From assembly GCA_003868215.1 (NCBI GenBank), contig QWDQ01000019.1, positions 62,001 to 126,000 of the forward strand: DNA of 64,000 bases, read 5' to 3'. Below, in pieces: positions 1 through 11,811 of this stretch. Below the pieces are notes generated by a model. It searched no databases. It was not told where the DNA came from and saw only the letters and a list, made by a program, of their open reading frames with translations. The position numbers were made by a program, and so were the translations under genes. Numbering within the stretch: the first letter of the stretch is position 1; each line of letters opens with the position of its first letter. This DNA comes from Pseudophaeomoniella oleicola. Lineage: Eukaryota > Ascomycota > Eurotiomycetes > Phaeomoniellales > Phaeomoniellaceae.

Positions 1-1522
1 GGCTTTGATACCGGTGTTATGGGAAGCGTGCTCGCCCTGAAGAGTTTCAAAGAGGATTTCGGTCTCCCAATCGACAAGTCTGCGTTCTCTTCGAAGAAGA
101 ATTCCGACATCTCTTCCAATGTTGTATCTCTTCTCACTGCCGGTTGCTTCTTCGGCGCTATCATTGCCGCTTGGGCCAACGAACGCTTCGGTCGTCGATA
201 CACTCTGATGGTCTTCTCATTCGTCTTCCTGATTGGTGCTGCAGTCCAAGTCGGTGCACACCACGCAATCGGTACCATCTATGGCGGACGTGTGATCGCA
301 GGTCTAGGTATTGGTGGCATGTCCGCTGTCACCCCTGTCTTTGTCTCCGAGAACGCTCCGGCCAACGTCAGAGGACGGATCGCCGGTCTCTTCCAAGAAT
401 TTCTTGTCATTGGTTCGACCTTTGCTTACTGGCTCGACTATGGCGTCTCTCTTCACATCGCTCCTAGCACCAAGCAATGGAGGATCCCAGTGGCCATTCA
501 GCTGATTCCGGGTGGTCTCATGTTGATCGGGTTGTTCTTCCTCAAGGAATCTCCACGTTGGTTGATGAAGCAAGGTCGTCACGACGAGGCCTTGGATTCG
601 TTGGCCCACATCCGTAATGGCGAAACAGATGATGCAGATATCCTGCACGAATTGGCCGAGATCCGCGCCGCCGTTGATGAGGAGCTTCACCTTACTGAAG
701 GTGTCACATGTGAGCAACATCTACAACATGAGCCATAACATTTCAAAAACTGACCTACCTTCTCTTCTAGGGAAAGAATGCCTCGCCCCTGGTATCCGCC
801 AACGTTTCGTGATTGCCTTCATGATCATGCTTTGCCAACAGTTCTCCGGCACCAACAGCATCGGATACTACGCACCTCAAATCTTCGAAACCGTCGGTGT
901 CTCTAAGACCAACTCTTCGCTTTTCGCGACCGGGATCTACGGAACAGTGAAAGTTATCGCTACCGGTATCTTCCTCGCTGTTGGCATTGAGAAAATTGGT
1001 CGTCGCAAATCCCTGATCGGTGGTGCTATCTGGATGATGGCGATGATGTTCATCCTCGGTGCCGTCCTGCACACTCACCCCCCAACCGACACCAACAAGG
1101 TCTCGTCTGCATCGATTGCGATGGTCGTCATGATCTATCTGTACGTGATTGGGTACTCGGCTTCATGGGGACCCACACCTTGGGTTTATGTTGCAGAAAT
1201 ATTCCCAACTCGTCTCCGTGCCTACGGCGTCGGCCTCGCCGCCACCATACAATGGCTCTTCAACTTTGTCATCACCGAAATCACGCCTCGCGCCATCAAC
1301 CACATCGGCTGGCGCACCTTCATAATGTTCGGCTGTTTCTGCTTCGGAAATTTCGTGTTCGTCTGGTTCTTCATCAAGGAGACCAAGGGACGCACGCTCG
1401 AGAGCATGGACGTCTTGTTCGGTACCGTCGACGCCGACACGCGCGCCGTGGACGTCGAGAGGATGATGGAAGAGGAAAAGGGGGTCGCTCAACATCACGA
1501 GACGGCACCCCCACCAAAGTAA
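1..1522 (+). CDS. MFS sugar (hexose/quinate-type) transporter, 5' partial
   Basis: Plasma-membrane sugar porter of the major facilitator superfamily. The window opens inside TM1 (GFDTGVMGS), so the N-terminus is missing. Exons are 1..709 and 771..1522. The 61 bp GT-AG intron has a CTGAC branch site and rebuilds the family motif TWKECLAPG. About 486 residues are present. Sugar-porter signatures seen are RFGRR after TM2, the GRVIAGLGIGG / RGRIAGLFQ block, KESPRWL at the central loop (usually PESPRWL), QFSGTNSIGYYAP in TM7, and FIKETKGRTLESMD after TM12. The tail is short and hydrophilic. Close relatives carry glucose, other hexoses or quinate; sequence alone does not choose between them. Confidence 0.93.
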
Positions 1523-1891
1523 CAATCGTCCGCTGTTGGAACCGAGATGATTGAATGATCCATGAGGGATTGAAATGGAGGCCTGCTGTTTTTGGTTCCT
1601 TTAATTGGCGTTTCATCATGTTTTCTTCTTCCCCTTCTATCCTTTTCATCACACTTAGGCGGTAGAGCTTTTTTTCAATCGAATTCGTATGTATTTACAA
1701 ATCTCTCTTGAAGGAAATTCATTACATTACTATCGACCGTAGTTCTGTTCTGTCCACCTTTTTCTCTCCCTCCTTTAACTTTTATACCATAATCCTAAAA
1801 CATAGACACGAAAAAACCCCCCTTTCCCTCCTCATCTTTCCCTGCCCTCTTCCTCCTCTTCGTCCGCCCTTACTCTGCTCTACTCACATAT

Positions 1892-1920
1892 ACCTACCTA
1901 CCTAGTACTACCTAGTACTA
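1892..1920. repeat. Tandem CCTAGTACTA / TACCTA repeat
   Basis: CCTAGTACTA occurs twice in a row at 1901-1920, preceded by ACCTACCTA. It is one of many TACCTA/TAGGTA arrays scattered through the intergenic DNA of this window. Confidence 0.85.
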
Positions 1921-2692
1921 CCTTGTTGCTCACGCGCGCACCCACCCATCCATCCATGTAAGTATACTGTTAATTAGTATTAACCGACTGACTGACTTAC
2001 TCCTATAATTCCCGAACCTAACCTATCCTATATGTAATTACAACAGAGGTTTAGAAATAAGTTTACATGATTGGATACCTATACACTCTATAATTACTAG
2101 GTACTAAGAACCGTTTTTCTTGGGAGACTTTCGCATATAACGTAGGTACCTATATTAAACTCTAGTACATACATACATACATAGGTACATACCTGAGTAG
2201 CTCAATTCATAACGCAGCACTACCTTACTCTCCCGTTCCCGCCCCCCTTCCCCCCCCCTTTACCCCATTGCCCCCAAAACCACTGGAGGGTTAAACGATT
2301 AAAAAAACGAAAGAAATTTTTTTCAAATATGACTGGCGAGCGAGCGAGCGGGCAGAGACGCACGCATACCTATACGAGCTGTTTTGATTGAGTGAGCGTC
2401 TATGACCTCTCTCGACGAACGAAGAACGAGAGAGTAGTAGGTAGGTATTAATGGAGTAAGTATGTACATGACGAACGAAGAATAAGTACCTAAGTATGAG
2501 ACATGTACATGTACAAAATGGGTGGTGGGTAAGGTAGGTATCTAGGTAGGTAGTTAGGTATATCTGGTACCCAAGGGAGGTACGAAGTGAAGTGAAGAGG
2601 GAAAAGGTTGAATGGATTAATTGGAAAGGTGAAAGGGAAAAAAGAAAAGGAAAAAGAAGGGAGGGGGTTGGTTGAAGAGGGGAAAGGGGTAG

Positions 2693-2695
<3 letters not shown>

Positions 2696-2729
<34 letters not shown>

Positions 2730-2732
2730 TAT
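2696..2732. repeat. (TA)n microsatellite
   Basis: Fourteen TA units (2696-2723) are interrupted by one C and followed by four AT units. The repeat directly follows a purine-rich tract. Confidence 0.95.
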
Positions 2733-3153
2733 GCAGACTATAAAAACTCGACTCGCCTCGCGACAAGAATGGTGTCGTCAACAGGAACGCTATAGGTATA
2801 GGTACTAAATGCTATGCTCTGCCTGCCATGCTGTGTGTATTCTTACTCTTTTTAGCATCTTTCTCCCGTTGTTGCTTTGATTATATGAAAGTGCTAAATG
2901 AGTCGTGGGTCTCGTCGTGATGCGTTTTTGATCATGCCGCCGCGGTGGTGATGAAGTAAAATGGTGTTTTTTTTTGTTGCCTTGGGTGTTCTCTCTTTGT
3001 CGTTAAACTCATTAATAAACTTCCGGTGTTGTACAAGGGCCCTGATCAACTCGGGTCTAAACGTCAAATGGGGTTTCGATTCGTTGTTTCGATGGTATGT
3101 ATATACGAGCATATCGAGCAATGAGTTGAGATGGGAAACTCATGTTCGTGCGC

Positions 3154-5110
3154 TCATAGTCGAGGGACGGAGTCGGTCTTCTCAAGCCCGGATTCCTCGT
3201 CGCTTCCAGGAGGGTTCTTACGGGCTCTTACTTTACCCCACAAGTTGAATCTCTCTTTTTGCTTCCCATACGCCTCCTTTCTCCTGCGTTTCGGGTAGTT
3301 GACGGGACTCTCACTTCCTTCGAAGATGAGAAGGTCGTACATCAGAGCGCCGATCAGTGCACCGACGATGGATGCAACCCATGCTTCTGCCCACCAGCCC
3401 CTCTTCCACATGCCAGGTTGGTAACCAATGAGCCAGGTGATGAAGCGGGTCGAAAAGTCCTTGGCGGGGTTGCTTTGAGGGCCGGTATTCCAACCGAGTG
3501 TACTGGCGAGAACGAAGGCGACAAGGCCGATGATCAAAGCATGCATACCTGCACCCGGGGGAGCATTGGAATCGTCACCAAGAGCAAGAACCACTCCAGC
3601 TTGGATTGCAGACGATACGAAATCCGTAAAGAATGCTTCGGGGGCAGCGACGAAGCTGTTTGGAAGAGTAAAAAATGATGTACCGGTCCCAGTAGAGCCA
3701 GACGACATAGCAGGATCGAAGTTGATGATTGCGTCTCTGTAGATGCCCCAAGCGATGACCACACCCGTCACTGCTCCGAGAGTCTGAGCTATTATATAAA
3801 TAACAGCTTTTCGGGCAGGGAATCCTCGGAAGACGCATAGGAATATGGATACAGATGGGTTGCCTGAGAAGCGAATTTGTCAGATCGCCCACCGCAAAAT
3901 CTTCGCATAGCAACTTACAGTGCGCTCCGCTCACACCACCAGCGACATAGATGCTTATCATAGTAGCCAAACCCCAGACTGCTGCCTCCTGAGTGTACGA
4001 GCCGGCTTGACCGTTGGAAGTCTTCACCTGAAGGTTTCCACAGATACCAAGTAAGATCAGGATCATCGTCGCCAAGAATCTATAATCGCATGAGTAATTG
4101 ATCACAAGAGAAGGATGGGTACAACATACTCAGCAAAGGGTTCCCGCATGCGACGGCGAATTCTGAACCAGTAGTTGGGGACTTCTTCCTCTTCCTCCTC
4201 ACATGCGTCGTCATCCACAAGAGTATCTTGGCTCTCTTTCCTTTCTTGCTCGGCTGATGCGAGAGGGTTAAAAAGACCATCCGCGAGGTGTTCCACCCAG
4301 TCATCGCCTTCCATTTCCTGCCTTCTCGGGCTCGCAGCTGGGCCACCCGCCGTTTCACCTTGGGGTTGACCTTCGGTAGCGTCACCCGCTCCATGATGAC
4401 CAGCGGGACCACCACCAACCTATGAATCTATGTCAGCGTCAACCATAGTTCAGGCGGTTGAGCATACATACCTGACCTTTTGGGTGTTGATTTTGGCTAT
4501 CCCCTTCTTTCCCACCCATAGAAGCATTTTTCTGTGGAGGCTTTTTGGTGGACTTCTTTGTCTTCTTGTCCTTCCTTCCGCGGGAGACTCTAGGAAGCGG
4601 CTTGGCCAGACCCCATACCGGCTTGGGCTTACTGGTCTCTTCATCATTGCCAGGAATTCTATAGTCTGGATCGCGGTAGGAGCGGTACTGGTCAGAGGGT
4701 GGAGGCCCTCGAGGTCCGGCCAACGAGTAGTCTGGACGTTTCCCTGTACCGTGGCGTTGTACATTGGACTGTCCAGCGCTTGGGTCAAAATCATAACCTT
4801 CAGGATGCCCGGCTCCGGGACCCCCATGTTTCGAGCCTTGAATTAACGCTTCATCTACCTTCTCCTCTAGATGCTTCTGTCGGGATAGCATACGATGGAG
4901 AATGCTGGCTTTGGATGATTTATTTCGTTTCATAGGTGGGCGTCCTTGAGCACTATCAGAACCATACATTGGTGCATTGTTGAAGGGTAATTGTTCCTGG
5001 TCGAATTGACGGAAAGGCGGACTGTCATATCGAGCAAATGTTTCGTGGGGGTTGCCGCTTTGCTCACTAAGGCGACCACGAACTCTCCTATCCTGGTGAC
5101 TGAAAGCCAT
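3154..5110 (-). CDS. Fps1-like aquaglyceroporin with long N-terminal domain
   Basis: Major intrinsic protein, a channel for glycerol, small polyols or water in the plasma membrane. Exons on the minus strand are 5110..4472, 4419..4130, 4079..3919 and 3863..3154, giving 599 aa. The first 310 residues are hydrophilic, with proline-rich, glutamine-rich and basic parts and an acidic run of glutamates. The six-helix domain starts at REPFAEFLATMI. The first pore motif is SGAHCNPS (Asn about 365), split by an intron. The second is NPAKD (about 495-499). NPS in the first half-helix also occurs in yeast Fps1. The second motif is normally NPAR, and its Arg forms the selectivity filter; here the codon is AAG (Lys). 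The C-tail is basic then acidic. The family is sure; the substrate is not. Confidence 0.92.
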
Positions 5111-7756
5111 GTCGATGAAGGTGCCCTCTGTAATACTCTCAGGTTGTGTTGAGGAGACCTAGAAAACGAGATTCAAAAACTGCTGTTGATGTTCTTTTGT
5201 ATGAAACGGTCGGAGTGTCCTCAACAACGGCTCGGAGAATAAACCAAGGCAGTGCCCTGGTCCCCCTTTGGAGCGTCATCGTGCTTGACTACCAGCGAGT
5301 GAGCGGCAGAGATGAGCAGTTGCTTGGGTCTGACACCTCTACTACAGTATGCACCCCAAGCTGTACGTCTATTCCATAGCAACAACAACTCTTTCAACCA
5401 TAAGATGCTCGTAGTGGACCACGGAAGTAGACGAAAATGGAAGTGATGCTTGACTATAACAGCGGAGGTATCCATGTATAGCGGAAATCGAACTGAAAAC
5501 GTCCATGATTGTCGACACAGGTAAGGGGTGGAATCGCATAGCAGTTCCGATGCGTCGATCAGATAGTCATTGATTGGGCGGCTCTGCTATTCAAGGCGGC
5601 AAGATCATCGAGGAGGTATTGGCTGCTTGGCACTTTTGATGTCATCTCTGCAGGGGAGCGGAAAATAGCCTCAAGGAACCGTTTCGACGGTTTGTGATGG
5701 TGATCTTGGCTGATGTATGCAATTGGTGAAAGGGCGTTACCGAGCTCCTCGGTCCATGGCTTGCCACGTAAAGGCGTGGAGCCGTTGAGCCCGTTCTATC
5801 TTTGTCACATTGTAGCGTTGCCGTTCTAGGACATTTCTTTCATCCGATATTGCCCATAGTCGTCGTCATCTCGCTTAGTGGAAGTCTTTCCTGACCGCAT
5901 TGCTGAGGACATCACTGTCGCTCTTGTTCAGCAACACGTGAAAAATGTCGAGATCGAGATGCGAACTTCATTCTGAGTGGAGGTGAGGATTTGCAGTAAC
6001 AACAATGGAAAAATGCACGGACCGATGCCAATTTGCCAACTTTTTCCCATCGACAGCAAATTGATGCTCAGGATCCCAGCAAATGTATCAATAATGCTTC
6101 CAGCGATCGACGTCAGGTTCATGCTCCTCGAATTGTCACAATGCCATCTACGATGCATGGTCGTTTGACATGATGAAGACCAATCAGCGACATTGAATCC
6201 GATGGGTTTGACTGACGTAATTGTTCGTATACCGTGGCCTACGAAGCACATTGTTAAGGCATGTTCCGCAGTACTTCTGGACATTGTAATTACGACATTC
6301 TTCCTACTACGGTATGCAGAATGCAATACGAAGTAACAATTACGACGTCGATGGTTGTTGATTGCTCAGGCTTCGTATATCAACATTATATGCGGAGGAC
6401 GGTGGAACGATTGACCGGGCTCCGAAAACATCGTACTATAATTAATCAATAAGTAATAAATAATATAATTATTCTATTCTGACTCTGATTCTTGCTCGCT
6501 TGTTCTTGACTTGGCGATGATACAAGCCTCACCAAGCTTTTCACTCAATATAAAATGGCGCCTTGAGTTATGATATACTTTTCAGGAATGAGACTCTCCA
6601 GCGCGATCCATCTGTGCTATCGAGCTTACTACGTAGTAGTTTTTCCAACCTTGGCCAAATCTCAGAAGCGACCAATCCGATCCTAGCAAAGTGCTCCCTC
6701 ATCGAGCTATGTAAAATCTCGCATGTTCGCATGCTAGGTCGTTGCTTCTACAGCGGTTATATTATGTTTTGTGTACTCATATGTTCTCTTACCTTCTTAC
6801 TCACCTTGATAGCAGATCCAATTCATCGAAAAGATTGAACCGATAATCCCCATCAGGCTACATCATCATTGTGAGCTCGACCACTTTCTTAGGCAATTGG
6901 CGGACTGCCAGCAACCTTGTCAGTGCATTCAAGGGTTTGCAATCAAACATGAAGGACCGAAAAAGTCATGGATTGTTCCAGAGCGTAATTCAGCAGCGAC
7001 AACAGATATACATCTTCATCTTCACGCAACGGAGGTCACCACTGTAGGACCTATCCTCCGTCTGTGTTCCTGACCACAGGACAGCTCGGACAAGTTCCGC
7101 TTCAGACAATCGACCACCTCGCCACTGCAGAAGAGCTGGGGAAGCTTCGTCTGATTGACTTTGCTTGGTCCAACTTAATTAATACTCCTTCTTATTTCGT
7201 TTTCATGGGGAAATCATTTCCCCACACCGAACCGCACTCAATTTGGGCCCTAAAGGAACTGTTTTTCTTAGCATGCCTACCCAGGAAGCCAGGAAGCCTG
7301 CCAGCCAATTGCCATTCGCTTTGACAGTTCCATGCCCCTTGGATGTTGCACGAAACTTGGGGCGTCTTCGCATTGAGTTTTGAGGAATGGATCCCATCTT
7401 CGGAAATCCACAGATACCATGCATTCTTTGATAAGAGCTCCAGACAGTTGCCTGTGAAGAGCTCAGTTCCGGCAAGTCACAAGATGCGATCCCCAATAAC
7501 TGTACCGTCATTGAACGCAGGGGTCACCCGATCAGCAGTTACCACCCTTACCCCGCGGTCAACCTCCGCAGTGTTGCTGGTGTACATCTATTCCTTTTTG
7601 TGTGTTCGTGGGTTCTGAGCTGTCTTTTTTAATCAGGCTGTCCTCCTCTTTTTTTTCTTGCTTCTGACTTTTGTCTCTTCTTCACTGGATTCTGATCAGA
7701 GCTTTTCGCAACGAGCGCAGTAGACAGTGACAGCCCCAGGCAATTCACCAGAAGGA
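5111..7756. other. Intergenic, 2.6 kb without a supported gene
   Basis: This is the shared upstream region of the divergent aquaglyceroporin and Dal5-type permease genes. Open frames here (longest about 132 codons near 5928-6326) lack recognisable domains, do not splice into a family, and several lack an ATG. I see no terminal repeats or transposase-like sequence. Confidence 0.6.
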
Positions 7757-9318
7757 ATGGCGAATCCAGATGATACTAAAGAAACCATGGAGCGACACCT
7801 CGAATCCGCTCCTCTTGCACCGCGAGTTGATCCGGTTGTTGAAAAGCGGATTCTACGAAAAATGGATACAAGAGTCGTCCCACTGGTGTCAGTGATGTGT
7901 ACGTCTGTGCCTTTGTTCACGTCTGGTACAAAGGAGTAGACAACTAATCGCTGTGAGTAGATTTGCTGAGTTTCCTCGATCGCTCCAATATCGGAAACGC
8001 CAGAACTGCTGGAATGGCCAAATCCCTACACCTTGACAGTGACAGATACGAATGGCTACTGACCATTTTCTATATCGCTTACATTCTCGGTCAGTGCCAG
8101 GGTTTCATGTGGAAACTAATGAGACCGAGGACATGGGGCGCCTTCATCATACTCTGGTGGGGGGTCATCGCGACCTGTCAAGCAGCAACGCAAAGTTTTG
8201 CTGGCGAGATGGTTCTACGTTTTCTGTTGGGGTGGGGTGAAGCAGGGTTTGGGCCATCTATTCCTTACCTGCTGTCTTTTTTCTATCTCCGCCATGAGCT
8301 CGGAAGCCGTATCGGTATCTTCCTGTCGTGTGCACCCCTCGCGACCACTTTCGCCGGAGCTTTAGCCTATGGCATCACATCGGGTCACTCGAAACTCGCC
8401 AATTGGCGTCTCCTGTTCTTGGTCGAGGGTCTCCCCACTGTCCTTATGGCTCCGGTGGTCTTCTTCTTCCTTGCCGACTCTCCGCTCCATCTCCGCAACC
8501 TCACTGCTGCGGAGAAAGAGGTCGCCATCCATCGCGGTGTCCGGCAAGTAGGCGCTGTCGAACGTGTTGGAGGCGTCGACTTGAAAGACATTGGTCGCAC
8601 TCTCCTCGATGCCAAAGCGTGGTTTACCGCCCTGATGTACTTCTCTTGCAATGTGTCTTTCTCTTCACTCCCGGTCTTTCTACCGACCATTCTCGAAGAA
8701 ATGGGCTACACCTCAATTAACGCGCAGGGTCTCACCGCCCCTCCCTACTTCCTCGCCTTCCTCATCACCATCAGCTCGACCATCCTCGCCGACCGTCTCC
8801 GTCAACGTGGCCTCGTAATCTTCACCCTCTCCCTCATCGGTGGTGTCGGATACATCATCCTCGCAACCGTCCAATCCCAAGGCGTCAAATACTTCGCCGT
8901 CTTCCTCGCCGCCTCTGGCATCTTCCCCGCTATTTCCAACATCCTCCCCTGGGTCCTCAACAACCAAGGATCCGACACCCGTCGCGGCATGGGCATTATC
9001 ATCCTGAACCTTATCGGGCAATGCAGTCCTCTCCTCGGCACACGCCTCTACCCCTCAGCCCAGGGTCCCAACTACGTCAAAGGTCACAGTGTCTGCGCCG
9101 CATTTATGTTCTTCAATGCCCTCCTCGCCATCTCCCTACGCACGCTCTTGGCCTGGGAGAATCGTCAACTAGACAAGAAATACGGCGCACCCAATACGAC
9201 CACACAGGCACAGGCACCTGCTATCGAACTAGGTCATAGCAGCAAATCAGAAGAAGACGACCCGGAACCTCCAATCGCCGAAGAAAACTACGGCGCGAAC
9301 TTTAGGTTTATTTTATAG
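7757..9318 (+). CDS. MFS anion permease, Dal5/allantoate permease family
   Basis: Twelve-helix importer of the anion:cation symporter family, whose fungal members carry allantoate, nicotinate, pantothenate, dipeptides and other small carboxylates. Exons are 7757..7898 and 7961..9318 (499 aa). The 62 bp intron rebuilds the family hallmark YLLSFLDRSNIGNA in TM1. Other signatures are WRLLFLVEGLP (loop 6-7), LADSP after TM6 and a WVLNNQG segment late in the protein. The ATG at 7757 is chosen because the frame upstream has only a GTG. The tail is short, polar and acidic. It is convergent with the GH125 gene, 283 bp away. The substrate cannot be assigned from sequence. Confidence 0.93.
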
Positions 9319-9601
9319 AAGAAAAGACCCTCTCAGTCAATCACTCGATTCATGTTATAAAATGAAATTTTGCCCCAAGCGAGGGAGAAGAGTTGCAAGA
9401 AGAAAAAGTTGCTTTGAAGCGCCGATTTTAATGCTAGCTTAGGTACCTGACCTATAGATGGATCCAATCAAGCCAATTAGTACGTACACGGTAACCCTTT
9501 TTTTTTCTTTCTCCAGTATATATTCGCGTGGTCACCAGGTCGGTTCGTTTCACCGAAGTGAAAAGTGAGAAGTGAGTTCAATGCATGAAAATAGAACCAA
9601 C

Positions 9602-11209
9602 TTAAAGTGGTGGTGGTGGTTGATAACTCTCCCGCAAAAGAGCCGGTTTCCTCATCTCGAGATCCAGCACCATCTGTCCGAACAATCCATTCGCCCAACT
9701 GAACCACTGCCGCGTCCAATCCGAAACATTAAACGCATTGACACTCTCATGAACCAAGCCCAACCCGTCCGTACTATTCACGATGCCTCTCAACACATCT
9801 CTGATGATCTCCTCCTCGTCGTCGTCATCGTCAGAGTCAGTCGTTGTCGTCGTTGTCGTCATGATCCGCACGATACTTGCCATGGGCCAAGCGTAGCCGA
9901 AGGAGTCGTGGGGCCCGCCGATGGCGTTGATGACGGGGCCGGTCATGAAGTAGGGGTTTGTGGAGCGGGAGAGGAGACGGGAACGCGTGGATTGGTAGAC
10001 GGGGGAGGTGGAGGGGATGCCGAAGAAGGGGAGGGAGAGGAGGGAGGGGATGTTGGCGTCGTCCATGAGGTTTTGGGAGCCGTAGCCGTCGGTTTCGTAG
10101 GTGTAGATTTGGGTGTTTGTCATTGGGTCGGTCACGATGCCGTAGCGGGAGACGGCGGTCATGATGGTAGTGGAGAGGTCGGTCATCGTGGATGCGAGGC
10201 TTGAGGCGAGCGGGGAGGGGATCGTGGACATGATGGCTGAGGTCGTGTTGAGGTAGTAGGCAAACATTATATTGGCGGGTATCAGGAGTTGGTAGATCGT
10301 GCTGTCATCGGATGGGCGGTAGAAGGAGCGGATGAGACCGGTGCCATGTGCAACAGGATTACCGCGTCCAAGGTTTGCTTGGGTCTCGGTTGAGGATGTC
10401 GTCAAACGGGTAAACGTGTAGGGAAGGACGTTGACCGAGCCATTGGAAGAGTACGCTCCGATCATGATATCGGACACGGTGTTGAGTATTGTTTGCAACG
10501 TCGACAGCCACTGGAACTGAGAGAAGAACTGACTGTCATTGGTTGCTATAAAATAGTTGTGAGAGATCTCGAGAAAGGCAGCCAAGCCGTCTAATTCATA
10601 CTTGCATTCGAAGACGGACGAATTCGAGACCGGCGGTGTCACCGTGTCGTCGCTCCCGGCAGTATTAATAGCAGGTGCAATTCCGGATTCTGTGGGAGGT
10701 TGGAACGCGTTGCAATAGGGTGCGGTGTTGATGTACCGGCTCTGGAGATTGATGACTCCTCTGTACAAGGAAGCAAGGGAATCGTTCGAGGTCGAGGGAG
10801 TAAGCAGAGGAAGATATGACTGCATCTGGTTCGCTGAGTCACGTAACCACATCGCATTGATATCTCCGGTGATGATGAAGGTCAATTCCTCGGCTGAGTT
10901 GTTTGCAGCATATCCATGCCATCTGACTGCGGTATCGAGGGTGTTAGGATAGCTGTTCTCGAACAATCTCTTGAGGTCTGGATCCGAGATTGTATCATTC
11001 AGGCGTGATATGGTGTCCTCCACGGCCTGAGACACGAACTTCCTACATGGCAATGGAGGACGTTGAAAGGAAAGGTTGTAAGCTCCGGAGGAGAATGGCG
11101 GATGATGCTCCTCGGAGTAGACGGAATAGTCTGGACATGTCCCATTGAAGTCCTGTCCATAGCTGGATGTTCCCAGGGCCAGTAGACCGATTGCAACGGC
11201 GAACATCAT
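9602..11209 (-). CDS. Secreted glycoside hydrolase family 125 (exo-alpha-1,6-mannosidase-like)
   Basis: Single exon, 535 aa. A hydrophobic signal peptide (about residues 1-18) points to secretion. The family core is evident from TGDINAMWLRDSANQM (about 114-129) near the N-terminus, and later from GGPHDSFGYAWPM and VHESVN followed by WFSWANGLFGQM. Characterised GH125 enzymes remove terminal alpha-1,6-linked mannose from glycans; fungal members are probably involved in trimming or consuming mannoproteins. A run of Thr followed by Asp/Glu residues just after the GYAWPM block is encoded by a GTC-rich repeat (about 9800-9860) and looks like a surface loop. Many NxS/T sequons fit an extracellular protein. 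I did not assign the catalytic acid and base. Confidence 0.9.
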   Translation of the reverse strand: MMFAVAIGLLALGTSSYGQDFNGTCPDYSVYSEEHHPPFSSGAYNLSFQRPPLPCRKFVSQAVEDTISRLNDTISDPDLKRLFENSYPNTLDTAVRWHGYAANNSAEELTFIITGDINAMWLRDSANQMQSYLPLLTPSTSNDSLASLYRGVINLQSRYINTAPYCNAFQPPTESGIAPAINTAGSDDTVTPPVSNSSVFECKYELDGLAAFLEISHNYFIATNDSQFFSQFQWLSTLQTILNTVSDIMIGAYSSNGSVNVLPYTFTRLTTSSTETQANLGRGNPVAHGTGLIRSFYRPSDDSTIYQLLIPANIMFAYYLNTTSAIMSTIPSPLASSLASTMTDLSTTIMTAVSRYGIVTDPMTNTQIYTYETDGYGSQNLMDDANIPSLLSLPFFGIPSTSPVYQSTRSRLLSRSTNPYFMTGPVINAIGGPHDSFGYAWPMASIVRIMTTTTTTTDSDDDDDEEEIIRDVLRGIVNSTDGLGLVHESVNAFNVSDWTRQWFSWANGLFGQMVLDLEMRKPALLRESYQPPPPL

Positions 11210-11811
11210 ATTTTGTAATATCTTCTTGTTTGTTCGTAGAGAGCCTACGATAACATTTAGTAGTCACGATAATGTCACCCCACGGAAGAGAGTAGTCTCA
11301 CCTTATGGAGTATATAGGTATTTCTCCTGCATTGCACCGTTGCATTGCCGTGTGCCATCGACTCAGTATGGCCATGATCACCGCCCATGTTGCTTCGAAA
11401 TGTCTGGAAAATAACAGAGCAAGTAGTGATCGGAGGGATCTCGCACCAGCTGATGAATGGATAAATAGAGTTGCGGAGAAATGGCAATTGGTGGTCACGT
11501 CTTGCCGAGAAGATCCTATGACATCGTATTGTGGTACAGTTCACCACTGGAAAGTATGCGGTTCAGGGTTTGTTAACTTAGTTCTTGCCCGAGACATGGT
11601 CTACTACTGTAGTCGGAGGCTAACTGAGCTCAGTTCATTTACAGCCGTCAACCTAGGACTCATATATCTATTGAAGCACTTGAGGAGGAACTGACCCAGG
11701 ACTTCGAAAGTTGGCCCCCATAGCAACGATCTAGCAAAGTTGCATGCCCTTACAAAGTGGCTGGGACCTAACGTAGACCTACTCCGGCTTGCGGGTCGGA
11801 ATATCCACCAC
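11210..11811. other. Intergenic, no gene seen
   Basis: Promoter side of the GH125 gene (minus strand) and 3' side of the SnoaL/NTF2-like gene. The short frames on both strands lack recognisable domains. Confidence 0.6.

Larger units (their letters stand above)
1523..3153. other. Intergenic, low-complexity, no gene seen
   Basis: This gap lies between the 3' ends of two convergent genes. It holds a pyrimidine-rich tract (about 1750-1890), TACCTA/TAGGTA words, a purine-rich tract (about 2583-2690) and a TA microsatellite. Short open frames here are low-complexity and lack recognisable domains. Confidence 0.7.

Noticed and set aside
5928-6326. 132-codon minus-strand frame in the 2.6 kb gap
   Set aside because: No domain, no splice partners with consensus sites, and composition unlike the neighbouring proteins.
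5111-7756. Possible decayed transposon in the long gap
   Set aside because: I looked for terminal repeats, target-site duplications and transposase or reverse-transcriptase-like motifs and saw none.
9572-10204. 210-codon plus-strand frame
   Set aside because: It lies antisense over the GH125 gene, is Gly/Val/Asp-rich as expected from reverse reading of Ser/Thr/Asp codons, and has no domain.
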